A DNA stretch of 64,000 nucleotides from Prorocentrum cordatum. Its lineage: Eukaryota; Sar; Dinophyceae; Prorocentrales; Prorocentraceae. A program made the translations under genes and the position numbers. Position 1 is the stretch's first letter. Each line of letters starts with the position of its first letter. The stretch covers positions 1 to 64,000 of the forward strand of contig CAUYUJ010005005.1 of assembly GCA_963575745.1 (NCBI GenBank), given 5' to 3'. The notes beneath the pieces were generated by a model that was not told the DNA's origin, made no database searches, and saw only the letters and a program-made list of their open reading frames with translations. Below are positions 41,393-49,656 of this stretch, in pieces.

Positions 41393-42750
41393 CTAGTACC
41401 CATCGATCTGGTCCTTGTACGGCATTGCTATCGCGATGGCGTACGTGGCCACAAAGAGGCAGATGAGGCAGCCACAATGTCGTGATGCCGCTGCGCTGTG
41501 CTGGGGCTCGTGGGAACCGCTGGCATCTGGGTGCTCATCATCGATGGGGTCGTTGTCGATGTCCGCCTGCCAGTGGCCAATGACACTGGGGTTGGAGTCA
41601 GTCGCGTTGTCACGGTGTACAGAGGTGAAGGGCGTGGTGCTGCCACCTGCGGTCTGGGGATGTCCAGGTCTAGCCAGTGCTGCAGCGGGGCTGAAGCCGC
41701 CACTGCACGGCCTGGCATGAGCTGGCGATGCAGTGGAATGGCTTGTCGCGTCGGCGGCAGTGACGCCTTCAGCGTCGTTGAGCTGTGCGCCAGGGTCGGC
41801 CTGAGCTGAGTTGTGGGGCGGACTGCTGTGCAACGAGGTGTGCCCAAAGTAGGGTTCACTGTCGCGGTCACGCTGGGCCGAGTCGTCTGGTGGTGTCGTG
41901 CCGTCTCGATCCTGGTATCGATGCCGTCCTGGCTATCGTCCGACGCGTGGAACGAGTCCATGGATATGTTGCCGATATCGCTGGCCGCGATGTGATGTAG
42001 CAGCCATGATACGGGATCATCTGCGGCCTGATCGGTGCCGTCCATCGGCGCCGCGGCGAGCTCCGCCTCGACAAGCGGCAGCATGTCTGGCGGTTGGTGC
42101 AGGATCACGTCGGCGAGGTACGCCATGGCGTCTTGGTCGGGTGGAGGGAGGCCTCTTGGCAGCAGAGCATGGGCCCGTGAGAGGTATGGCGGCAAAGGTG
42201 CCGTGAAAGCCTCAGGGCCGACGATCGTGGCACGAGCGCCCTGGTATTCCAGAAGGAGGCCAAAGTAGCGGGTGGCGTACTCGCGGCTGCTCTGGATACG
42301 AGTGAGGTTGCGGTTGGTGCGCTGCCTGTCGGGGCCCGCTCTGTGCCAGATGTCCTCGCACATGTCGACCGCGGTGCGCTGACGCAGGGCGTCGGTTGTG
42401 TCCTCAGAATCCTCCTGAAAGAGGTGGTCGTACTGTGGCAGATGAAGCGTCGCCAGGATGTACGGGACGCAGTCCTCGAGCCATGCCCAGAACACGTCCT
42501 GGTGGTCCTCACCTGGTGCCCACGCCGCAGCACACGGTATGAGCCGGGCGCGGATCATCATCAGGTGCCAGAAAGCAGGGTCCTCCTCGGGTTCGCCCCT
42601 AGCGCACAGGGGGGTGGTGAGACCCGTGGGGCAATGGCGGGGCACGACAGCGGGGCTGAAGCCGCCACTGTGTGCCTGGCCTAAATCAACGTCCCCGTCA
42701 AGGATCTGCTGCACCGCAGTCGAGGCCATGCTGGGAGTGGATTTCGGCAT
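41393..42750 (-). CDS. Element C ORF: unknown acidic/helical protein with a C-terminal hydrophobic segment
   Basis: The frame starting at the ATG at 42750 reads plausible protein to about 41850: DVFWAWLEDCVPYILATLHL, DMCEDIWHRAG, REYATRYFGLLLEYQGARAT, AMAYLADVILHQPPDMLPLV. The protein-like character then moves to another frame (41393-41833) ending GCLICLFVATYAIAIAMPYK just before a stop, a clear single membrane-type segment with basic/acidic residues after it. Two of the hairpins (41681, 42641) fall in it. The predicted topology, extracellular or luminal domain plus C-terminal anchor, is inferred only from hydrophobicity. No homologous family recognised. Confidence 0.45.
41681..41706 (-). repeat. 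Hairpin family member 10
   Basis: TGCAGCGGGGC-TGAA-GCCGCCACTGCA, with a one-base bulge. Confidence 0.75.
42641..42678 (-). repeat. Hairpin family member 11
   Basis: GGCACGACAGCGGGGC-TGAA-GCCGCCACTGTGTGCC, the longest stem, with a one-base bulge on each side. Confidence 0.75.
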
Positions 42751-43018
42751 GTGTCGTAGTTGACAAGGGCGTGTATGCGCTCACGGTGGCGCCCAGCGGT
42801 CCGTTGCCGCACGGACCCGCGGCTACGGTGCTGTTCACGATCGGGTCCAAAATGGTGCAGTGATCGTACTTGTAGATGCTGTCATCGTAGAGGTAGAAAA
42901 GGGTCCCACGTTCAGCGTGTCGCAGGAAAACCTCACCTCCATGCTGGGGCGCACCGCCTGAAGACGGGTGTGCTCCAGCGAGCGAGGGGAGGGCCATGCT
43001 GCAGGCAAGGCGCCACAT
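42698..43018 (-). CDS. Element C short ORF with signal-peptide-like N terminus
   Basis: From the ATG at 43018 the protein starts MWRLACSMALPSLAGAHPSS, a basic residue followed by a hydrophobic core and small residues, as in a secretion signal. The frame is also open upstream (MQLLAHRSRRPPGLAI). The mature part reads GEVFLRHAERGTLFYLYDDS, YKYDHCTILDPIVNSTVAAG and GPCGNGPLGATVSAYTP, with two Cys and one Asn-Ser-Thr glycosylation sequon. It overlaps the start of the next ORF by 53 bases. No family recognised. It could be the leader of a membrane protein continued downstream, or chance. Confidence 0.4.
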   Translation of the reverse strand: MWRLACSMALPSLAGAHPSSGGAPQHGGEVFLRHAERGTLFYLYDDSIYKYDHCTILDPIVNSTVAAGPCGNGPLGATVSAYTPLSTTTHAEIHSQHGLDCGAADP

Positions 43019-43279
43019 GATGGCGAGGCCTGGCGGGCGGCGCGAGCGATGAGCCAAAAGCTGCATGTCAGCACGCATCCTCAGATACCCCTGCATGCTC
43101 ATGTACATTGCAACAAACACACCCCCAGCAAGATGACAGGTGTCCCTACACCAGATAGCTTGCTCGTGCTGCTGCCAAAACTGACATGATATGACAAGAA
43201 AGAGATACGACGCGAAGAGAGAAGTGATGCCTCTGAAGGCGCTTCCTCGGAGGGCTGAGGCAGGCTCTCTGAGGCACCT

Positions 43280-44310
43280 TCAATAGGGTTCCTGAGTGAC
43301 CCGACCCTTGTCTTTGCCTTTGTCAGCCCCTGGGGGCCCCTTCCCTGGGGTGACCTGGCCTGGCTGGTCAATCCACCCGCAGACAGCCACGGGATCGGCA
43401 ACTGATGCAGCTTCCTCCTTTTTTGTTTCGAGAGTGGCCACCTGTGGCAGGTGGATGGTGCCCCCCGTGAGGTGCCCGAGGAGGGCCTGGATGTCGCCAC
43501 GCAGTGCAGCAGCTTCGGTGGTTGCCGTCTGTTGCTGGGTGACGACGGTGGCGAGCCCTCGTTCCAAACCTGAAACGTGCTCCGTGAGTGTGGCCTGGGA
43601 TGAGAGAACGCCCGCAAGCTGAACCTGCATGTTATCCACCGTGTTGGCAAGCAGCTCGTGCTGTTGTTCCATGTGTTGGATGCGGGTCGTGCGGCATCTG
43701 ACAGTTTAGGGGCCGTTGCGAAGCGTTCGCCGAGGGTGTTCAGTTCGCGAGATGCCACGCTGAATTCATCCCCTGATGAGAGGATCTCGACGTCGTCAGC
43801 GTCGCCTGGTACCTCGGCGGCTGTGGCAGCGCCCCCTTCCGTGTGGCCCCCGCCTTCAGCCGCCGCCGTGCCAAGTTGCGGGTCATGACCACCTGGTCCT
43901 TGGACGGCCGTCTGCTCGGCAGCTCCATCCGTGCCGTGCGGGGGTGCAGAGGAGCTGCGGCCTGGGGCGCCGTGTGATCTTGCGTGCGGCGTGGCGTCGC
44001 GTTTCCCACTGGAGGATCGGTGGCGCTTGGCTAGAGGCTCCTCCTTGGGGACCAGGAGCGGTGCGACGCCCTTGCCTTTGGGCGTGGCAGTCATGAGGTC
44101 GTGGAGGTAAGGGCTCTGGGCCGCTTTGGTTAGGAGTGTGCCCGTGGCGGGGCTGAAGCCGCCACCACGGGCTGGCGGCGTCACAGGCTCTGTGATAGTG
44201 GTAGGGGTGACAATGGTAACGTGGTCCCTCTTCGGCACCACCTCAGCCAACGGGGCCTCGGTGATGCTCCACGGGATGGGGCACCCTGCGACCTGTACCG
44301 TATATGTGGG
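43280..44310 (-). CDS. Element C ORF: basic/acidic linker followed by coiled coil
   Basis: Two frames join near 43670. The first (open 43099-44250, entered from YTVQVAGCPIPWSITEAPLA near 44300) carries a Lys/Arg patch (EPLAKRHRSSSGKRDATPHA) and an acidic stretch (GDADDVEILSSGDEFSVASR). The second (43280-43672) reads a clear coiled coil, QHELLANTVDNMQVQLAGVL, then SGLERGLATVVTQQQTATTE, ending at a stop at 43280. A basic patch plus coiled coil suggests an ORF1-type RNA-binding, self-associating protein. It appears to continue the upstream ORF after a frameshift near 44310. Confidence 0.55.
44140..44173 (-). repeat. Hairpin family member 12
   Basis: GCCCGTGGCGGGGC-TGAA-GCCGCCACCACGGGC, with at least 12 paired positions. 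Confidence 0.8.
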
Positions 44311-45848
44311 TGGGGGACGATGGCGCGCACTAAGGCAAACTGAGCCGAAGTGGCTGGGTCCCAGGCGGTGTGGTAGACCTCACAGTCCCATTTGACGGAC
44401 GGGCCCGTGAGAGTCTTAGCAAGCTGGGTCAGCGTGGCGAGGCGTGCCGCAATGCCAGTGATGCGGTATCGCGTCTTGGCGAGGGTGGCTTCGCAGCCAC
44501 GGATGCTGACGGCAGCAGCCTTGGCGGCGTCTGATCCTCGTGCAACACGGATCCCCAATAAGCCTGACTTGCCGTGCCTGACGACTCCTAGGGCCTTGAA
44601 GTCCACCGACTTCTGGAACGCATCGGCCATCGTGATGGGCTGGTCCTCAGGGAACCACACGGTCTGGTACTTGTCTGCAGTGGGCTCGTCTGCACCTACG
44701 TTGCTGAGGTCGTAGGTGGCGCCGAGTTGCCCTGAACCCGCCAAGACCTTGTCAACCGCTTGAAGACTGACGCCGAAGGTGGCAGCCAGGGACCTATTTC
44801 CGACGCCCGATCCATACCTGCCTAGGCTTTTGCAGGGTTCGAGGATGGTGACGGCTTTAAAGTTGCCGTGGAAGAGGGCCTTGAAGGTGTCCTGGAGCTG
44901 ACTATCGAGCTCCTGACGGCGAGCGTCTTTCTTGGACTCCCTGTGCTTTTGGTTTTGGCGCGCCTTGTCCTGTGGAGCGGAGTCCCTTCGGAAAGAACCC
45001 TTGGCGCGTGGACCACCGTTCACGGGGGACCCTCCCGAGAACTGATCCTCGAAGGCCTGATGCATGGAGGGGACTGCGGCGATGGCTTCGGTTTCATGTA
45101 TGGTCACCCGAATCCAGCATACGTGGTCGGCAGGATCGATAGTGGCTACGGCTACTTTTTCCGTGCAGGCGACTTCCTTGGTGCCCAGCTGGTACACGGT
45201 CACGGGGACGTGCGTGTGAACCACTTTGGGCGCCTTGGGGTGACGCTTCAGCACGGGGACTGCGAGCTCGGTACCGACGTAGTTATCGTTTTTTGGGCCC
45301 ATGACAGCAATCGCAAGCTGACCCGTGGTACGCTTACCCTGCTCGAGGTGGTGTTGCAGCAGCCGTTCACCGCTCTCGTAGTCGTGGAGGCTGATACTGG
45401 GCTTGTACGTCTTGCCGTCGTCGAGTGATGTGGGTTCGGCAAGGACTGGGACCTTCCAGAAGGCCGGGTCCAAGGCAATGAATTTGGCGTCCGCAGCCTG
45501 AAGACGTGCGGACGCAGCTGGTGGGTGTGATGTGTCACCACCAATGCGCTTAGGCTTGCTGCGCTGGTGGTGATCCAGCGTGTAGCTGATCTGGTTGGCG
45601 GCACACATGCAGATCAAGGCACTGCCGAGCTTCTTTGTGTTGGTCTTGTGCATGTCGTACGTGGCCTGAAGCTCGTCCGCGTTCAGCTCGGCAAGCCCGT
45701 TGTATGCGGCCGTGGGGCGGTCAGACCCCGCTTGCTTGAAAGCTGCTATGCAGTCCTGCTTGCGTTGGAGGAGAGACCCTTCAGCAGCAGGACGTGAGCT
45801 CGGCGGCTGCTTGGAAGAGCGACGGCGCTCCGGCTTGCCGGGGGCCAT
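44181..45848 (-). CDS. Element C ORF1 (gag-like, unknown fold)
   Basis: The open frame extends to 46223 only because it reads the GA microsatellite as Ser/Leu. The likely start is the ATG at 45848 (MAPGKPERRRSSKQPPSSRP), giving about 555 codons. A basic N terminus is followed by QDCIAAFKQAGSDRPTAAYN, KLGSALICMCAANQISYTLD, WKVPVLAEPTSLDDG, VHTHVPVTVYQLGTKEVACT, a basic stretch (KARQNQKHRESKKDARRQEL) and LGIRVARGSDAAKAAAVSIR. It looks like a globular, nucleic-acid-binding protein but matches no family I know. The frame is lost at about 44310 and continues in the next ORF. It is the first ORF after the GA tract and therefore probably ORF1. Confidence 0.65.
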   Translation of the reverse strand: MAPGKPERRRSSKQPPSSRPAAEGSLLQRKQDCIAAFKQAGSDRPTAAYNGLAELNADELQATYDMHKTNTKKLGSALICMCAANQISYTLDHHQRSKPKRIGGDTSHPPAASARLQAADAKFIALDPAFWKVPVLAEPTSLDDGKTYKPSISLHDYESGERLLQHHLEQGKRTTGQLAIAVMGPKNDNYVGTELAVPVLKRHPKAPKVVHTHVPVTVYQLGTKEVACTEKVAVATIDPADHVCWIRVTIHETEAIAAVPSMHQAFEDQFSGGSPVNGGPRAKGSFRRDSAPQDKARQNQKHRESKKDARRQELDSQLQDTFKALFHGNFKAVTILEPCKSLGRYGSGVGNRSLAATFGVSLQAVDKVLAGSGQLGATYDLSNVGADEPTADKYQTVWFPEDQPITMADAFQKSVDFKALGVVRHGKSGLLGIRVARGSDAAKAAAVSIRGCEATLAKTRYRITGIAARLATLTQLAKTLTGPSVKWDCEVYHTAWDPATSAQFALVRAIVPHPHIRYRSQGAPSRGASPRPRWLRWCRRGTTLPLSPLPLSQSL

Positions 45849-46003
45849 TGCGGCGGGCGCTCTGGTGGGGGGAGAGGTGGCGCGAATCAGTAGGGTCCTG
45901 CTGGGACCCCTCCGGTCTCGCGAGGCCTGGGAGTCTGACTCCGAGGCGGGGCGCTTCGCGTCGCGGCTGCGGTCTGAGTGCAGGGCACTCTCGAGCCGAG
46001 ACT

Positions 46004-46004
<1 letters not shown>

Positions 46005-46034
<30 letters not shown>

Positions 46035-46101
46035 GAAAGAGAGAGAGAGAGAGATAGAGAGAGAGAGAGCAGAGAAGAGAAGAGAAGAGAAGAGAGAGAG
46101 C

Positions 46102-46134
<33 letters not shown>

Positions 46135-46377
46135 GAGAGAGCAGAGAGAGAATAGAGAGAAGAGAGAGAGGAGAGAGAGAGAGAGAGAGAGAGAGGCAGA
46201 TATAGAGGCAGAGAGAGAGGCACAGAGAGAGAGGCAGAGAGAGAGAGAGAGGCAGAGAGACAGAGGCAGAGAGAGAGGCAGAGAGAGAGAGAGGCAGGGA
46301 AAGAGAGGCAAAGACAGAGAGAGAGGGCAGAGAGAGAGAGAGAGACAGAGAGAGCAGAGAGAGCAGAGAGAGAGGCA
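46005..46377. repeat. Large GA-type microsatellite at the 5' edge of element C
   Basis: A purine-rich array of (GA)n with AGAGAGGCAGAGAG and AGAGATAGAG variants, about 370 bp. It could form triplex DNA. Confidence 0.97.
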
Positions 46378-46539
46378 GCTCAGTCACACTTAAATCCAGA
46401 TTCGTCCTCACCGAGTCCCACCACCAAGGGAGCGCCAGCAAGGAGATGCACATATGGGGATCCCCACGCAGTGAATAATTTGGTGCGGGCGCGTCACGCT
46501 TTTCCATCGCAAGACCGTCGAAGCCCAAGAAACCCAGGG

Positions 46540-46801
46540 CACCCTGGAAGAGGAGGAGGAGGAGGAGGAGGAGGAGGAGGAGGAGGAGGGGAGGGAGGAG
46601 GAGGGACGGGGGGGAGAGAGGAGGAGAGGAGAGGAGGATGAGGATGAGGGGATGAGGAGTGAGGAGGAGGGAGGAGGAGGAGGAGGCGGAGGAGGATGAG
46701 GAGAAATGAGGAGGAGGAGAGGAGGAGGAGGCGGAGGGGGAGGAGGAGGAGGAGGAGGAGAGAGGGGAGGAGGAGGAGGAGGAGGAGGAGGAGGAGGAGA
46801 G
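46540..46801. repeat. GGA-type purine tract
   Basis: (GGA)n broken by GGGGAGG and GATGAG steps. Together with the GA tract there are two purine-only blocks within 800 bp. Confidence 0.95.
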
Positions 46802-46963
46802 CGGGGTGCTTCTTGGCATGGGCCTCCACTGCATGCCGGGCCCGGGCTTGTACGGCCCGTCCGCGCCGCGGCGTCGCGGGCGTGGGTCTCGGGCGCCGCG
46901 CGGGCCGCTCCGCCTTTGGAACGATCGCGGCCCTCCGATGGGGCAGAGCGCCCGCCATCCGCC

Positions 46964-47125
46964 AAGGGGCCCCAGGACACACAAATAAATACACACAAAT
47001 AAAAGGATTCCCTATATGTTCCCATATTTTTGGGGTTTTTGTCTTCCCCCCCACTTCCCATATTTTCCTATACTTTCTGGGGAATCGACGATTAATTGTG
47101 TCTGTGTGTTTTTTCCCCTCCTGAA
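46964..47125. repeat. Dispersed repeat family B, copy 2
   Basis: Aligns with 11825-11988 in the same orientation. It is moderately diverged, so both copies are old. Confidence 0.7.
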
Positions 47126-47239
47126 TCCGCCGACTTCGGGGCCCCTGGCGGCGTGGAGCCCTGAACGCCCGCACCGGGGCGACGCGGCGCGAGCCTTTAC
47201 CGCACACAGAGCTGGAGGCCCCCTACCGGCGGCGAGCGG

Positions 47240-47410
47240 GGGTGGGACATGAGAAGGAGAAGGCCTTCTCGGGAGGCGGCGGGGCTTCTGAGGAGGCCTC
47301 CGGCCTTCTGAGAGGTGTTTTGCGTCTCCGGGGAAGGCTTAGAAGAATTAGGAGAAATCCAGGGGACTTCCGAGCCTTCTGAGAAGGCCCGCCCCTGCTC
47401 ACTTCCCCCC
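47240..47410. repeat. Cluster of TTCTGAGAAGG-type near-palindromes, copy 2
   Basis: GAAGGCCTTCTC, GGCTTCTGAGGAGGCC, GGCCTTCTGAGAGG and GAGCCTTCTGAGAAGGCCCGC recur here, resembling 14760-14905. Confidence 0.55.
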
Positions 47411-47426
47411 CTCGCTCGCCGCCGAT

Positions 47427-47815
47427 CCTGGATAGGGTCGGAGTAGATGGGGTCGGAGGGTCGCGCCGCATCGCCGTAGGCCGATTCTCTCCACCCCGGC
47501 GTGGCCAATGCATCGGCGATGCGGTGCGATCCTACAGCCTCATCTCCTCAGTCTCAAGTTTGGTTGCCTCCAGGTTCGAGGGCAGAAGATCCAGGCTTCG
47601 GGTCATCGCTGGCGTCATTCGAGGATCTCAGGGCCTGGGCCCCAGGACGACCATCGTGTCTGAGCTCCTTCGGCTGCCCACTCTGCGGCCGAGACGTCGG
47701 CGATGCGTCGGCGACGTCGGCGCTGAGAAAATCGGGCCCCGCATCGCGCCGGCTCGCCGATGCATCGGCGATGCGGCGCGATCCTCCGACCCCATCTACG
47801 CCGACCCCATCCAGG
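47427..47815. mobile_element. Foldback/MITE-like element, copy 2 (389 bp)
   Basis: Ends CCTGGATAGGGTCGGAGTAG and CTACGCCGACCCCATCCAGG are inverted repeats, and GCGCCGCATCGCCG and TGCATCGGCGATGCGGCGCG continue the arms. Compared with the copy at 16337-16560 it carries about 165 extra bases in the centre (about 47530-47690) that match neither arm. Confidence 0.7.
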
Positions 47816-47824
47816 AAGCCTAAA

Positions 47825-47993
47825 CTTAGGTCGGGCCTGTCTCCCTACAGGAGGAATTTGGGCGGCATCGTTTTTTTTGGAGGAGGGGAAACAACTCAAA
47901 ACATGCTCAACAATCGTCAAAAAATAGTCCCCAGGCTATTTTTTTAAACTATTTTTGAATGTCCCCCCTCTAGAGGGACAGGCCCAGCTTAAG
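47825..47993. mobile_element. MITE-like element, copy 2 (about 169 bp)
   Basis: Same terminal sequence as copy 1 (GGTCGGGCCTGTCTCCCTACAGG and CTAGAGGGACAGGCCCAGC) and AT-rich interior (AACTATTTTTGAATGTCCCC against ACTATTTTTGAGCATTCC). It starts only about 10 bases after the foldback element ends. CTTA flanks the left end and TTAAG the right. Confidence 0.75.
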
Positions 47994-48690
47994 CCTGAAC
48001 ATGTCCACCTCCCAGGGCAAGGGCGTCCCCGGACCTCGGGAGGCCGTGAGTGTGGACACCCTCGGGCCTCACGGCGGCGGGGGGGCAACCAACGCTGCCC
48101 ACAGCTGGCACCGCCTGGCATCCACCGGGTCCCCCGGCGGCGGGTAGGCACGAGCACCGGGCTCGGGAGGTGCGGGCCATGGGGGGACTGGACCTGGCAC
48201 GTTGGAGCGCAATTGCTCGTCGACCTCTGAGCTTCGCGGGGTGCCTCCGGGACTCCAGTCGAGTCGAGTGGGTCCGGGGAGGCCAGAGTGATCGTTGTGG
48301 TGCGTCTGCTGGCAGACCAGAACGGTTTTTCGCGTGCCCCCTGTGGGATGAATCAGAAGATTAGGACGATGACGCACACGTCCAGAGCTGACGCTCTAGA
48401 ACAATCTGAATAGAAGGATAGGGGCTGAATGGATAAAACGAATATGAAACAGTGGACAAGCGGCGTGCAATGCCAGAACACACTTTTTTCTAGAAAGAAG
48501 CCTCGGCTGGGGCGGCCTTTGAAGCAGTGGCAAATGGTCGAATGATGTCTTCGCCGCTGGGTCTCATGGAAAACACGCGTGTACGGCTTCTGCCGTCGCC
48601 ACGAGGAACCTCACTGTTGGCCTCATGGAGAAAGCACGTCTGCGGCTTCTGAAGCAAGGCACGCCACAAAATCGATGTCTTTACACTCGT
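47994..48690. other. Downstream flank of the transporter gene, no other gene
   Basis: This includes the presumed 3' untranslated region of the minus-strand transporter. 48525-48625 has two similar segments (GTGTACGGCTTCTG / GTCTGCGGCTTCTG, each after a CTCATGGA(A/G)AA). No AATAAA signal is evident, as is usual in dinoflagellates. Confidence 0.45.
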
Positions 48691-49656
48691 TTAGACAGGG
48701 CTCTTCTCGCCAGACGGCGACAACTTCTTGAGTCGCTGCCCCGCCAACACCTTCTCGACGGAGTAGCCCGTGAAAGCAACCAGTGTTATCCCGTAGCCTA
48801 TCATCTGGGTGCGTGATACTGGCTCCCCGCCCGCGATGAAAAACAATACGAGCCCAGCGTTCCTGGCTGCCACGAGCAGCTTCGTCAAGAGGCTGGAGGT
48901 TAATTTTATAACAAGGAACGAGGCGAAATTCACAGCGATGCCGATGCAGCCGCTGACAAACAAGAGTGGCAACTGGCTCGTGAACAACGGAAAGTTGCCA
49001 TCCCTGATGAGAACTGGCCATTCGGTAGCGGCCGACAATAGCAGGCAGCAGGCGGCAGTGAGTGGGGCCATGTGGTAACCAGCGTCCCACACAGAGAAGT
49101 TGAGCTTCTGGAGGAACAGCTGCGTGACGACGCAGCGGGCGCCTTCAAAGATCTCGGAGAGAAGCATGATACCCAGCCCCAGGATGCTTAGTGTTGGGGA
49201 GGCCTGCGCAGACACCATGCCACCAACTACCATGAGGATGATAAAACCACCAGACTGCATCGAAATCTTCTCCACCTTAAACGCAGCCAGCATCATCATG
49301 AGCAGCGCTGGAGTTCCAGCTTTGAGCATCTGTATAAACCCAGCATCTAGGTACACGTAGGCCATGTTTCCGAACATGAAAGTCCCAGCGGAGCTGAGGC
49401 CCACGGGAAGCAGCCTCCACATACCGTGCTCGTTATCTTTCACTGTCACGTACCCGCACGCGACTGCACAGTGCGTGAATATCGATGTGAAGAGGATGCC
49501 CATGGCGGAGACAAACGCCGGAAGGTGCAGGCCATTGTCACGCAGTATCTTCTTGTTCACGATGACGAGCAGGGGGCCCGCGAGGATGAACAGCAAGATG
49601 GATGCAGCGACAGCTAACACTTTGCTTCGCTTGGGGTTGTCGTCGTCTCCTCCCAT
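48691..49656 (-). CDS. SLC35/triose-phosphate-type (DMT superfamily) membrane transporter
   Basis: A single open reading frame of 321 codons from the ATG at 49656 (MGGDDDNPKRSK) to a TAA at 48691-48693. The frame is open 14 codons further upstream but without an ATG. About ten hydrophobic segments are visible. Family marks are LLVIVNKKILRDNGLHLPAF (TPT-like 'NK.iL...l..P'), FIQMLKAGTPALLMMMLAAF ('lKa.tP....'), a Lys-Glu-Lys just after it, and IFEGARCVVTQLFLQKLNFS. TPT/nucleotide-sugar transporters exchange phosphorylated sugars or nucleotide sugars across plastid, Golgi or ER membranes. The substrate and membrane cannot be told here. No KKxx retention motif and no plastid leader are seen. The lack of introns fits a retroposed dinoflagellate gene. 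Confidence 0.9.
   Translation of the reverse strand: MGGDDDNPKRSKVLAVAASILLFILAGPLLVIVNKKILRDNGLHLPAFVSAMGILFTSIFTHCAVACGYVTVKDNEHGMWRLLPVGLSSAGTFMFGNMAYVYLDAGFIQMLKAGTPALLMMMLAAFKVEKISMQSGGFIILMVVGGMVSAQASPTLSILGLGIMLLSEIFEGARCVVTQLFLQKLNFSVWDAGYHMAPLTAACCLLLSAATEWPVLIRDGNFPLFTSQLPLLFVSGCIGIAVNFASFLVIKLTSSLLTKLLVAARNAGLVLFFIAGGEPVSRTQMIGYGITLVAFTGYSVEKVLAGQRLKKLSPSGEKSPV

Larger units (their letters stand above)
29839..46000 (-). mobile_element. Element C: giant LINE-like retrotransposon between two GA microsatellites
   Basis: A continuous series of minus-strand ORFs runs from 45848 to 30213. ORF2 carries endonuclease, RT, zinc knuckle and RNase H in standard LINE order. Upstream ORFs fill about 9 kb. 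A hairpin family (twelve sites, 30603-44173) occurs throughout and nowhere else in the window, which supports treating the whole stretch as one element. GA microsatellites abut both ends. Small frameshifts occur near 44310, 43670, 40110, 38240, 31850 and perhaps 31470. Alternatively the upstream ORFs belong to a second, nested or adjacent element. Limits are approximate. Confidence 0.65.

Noticed and set aside
45887-46996. 369-codon minus-strand Ser/Leu-rich frame with apparent signal peptides
   Set aside because: Reads the GA and GGA microsatellites as Ser/Leu; not a membrane protein.
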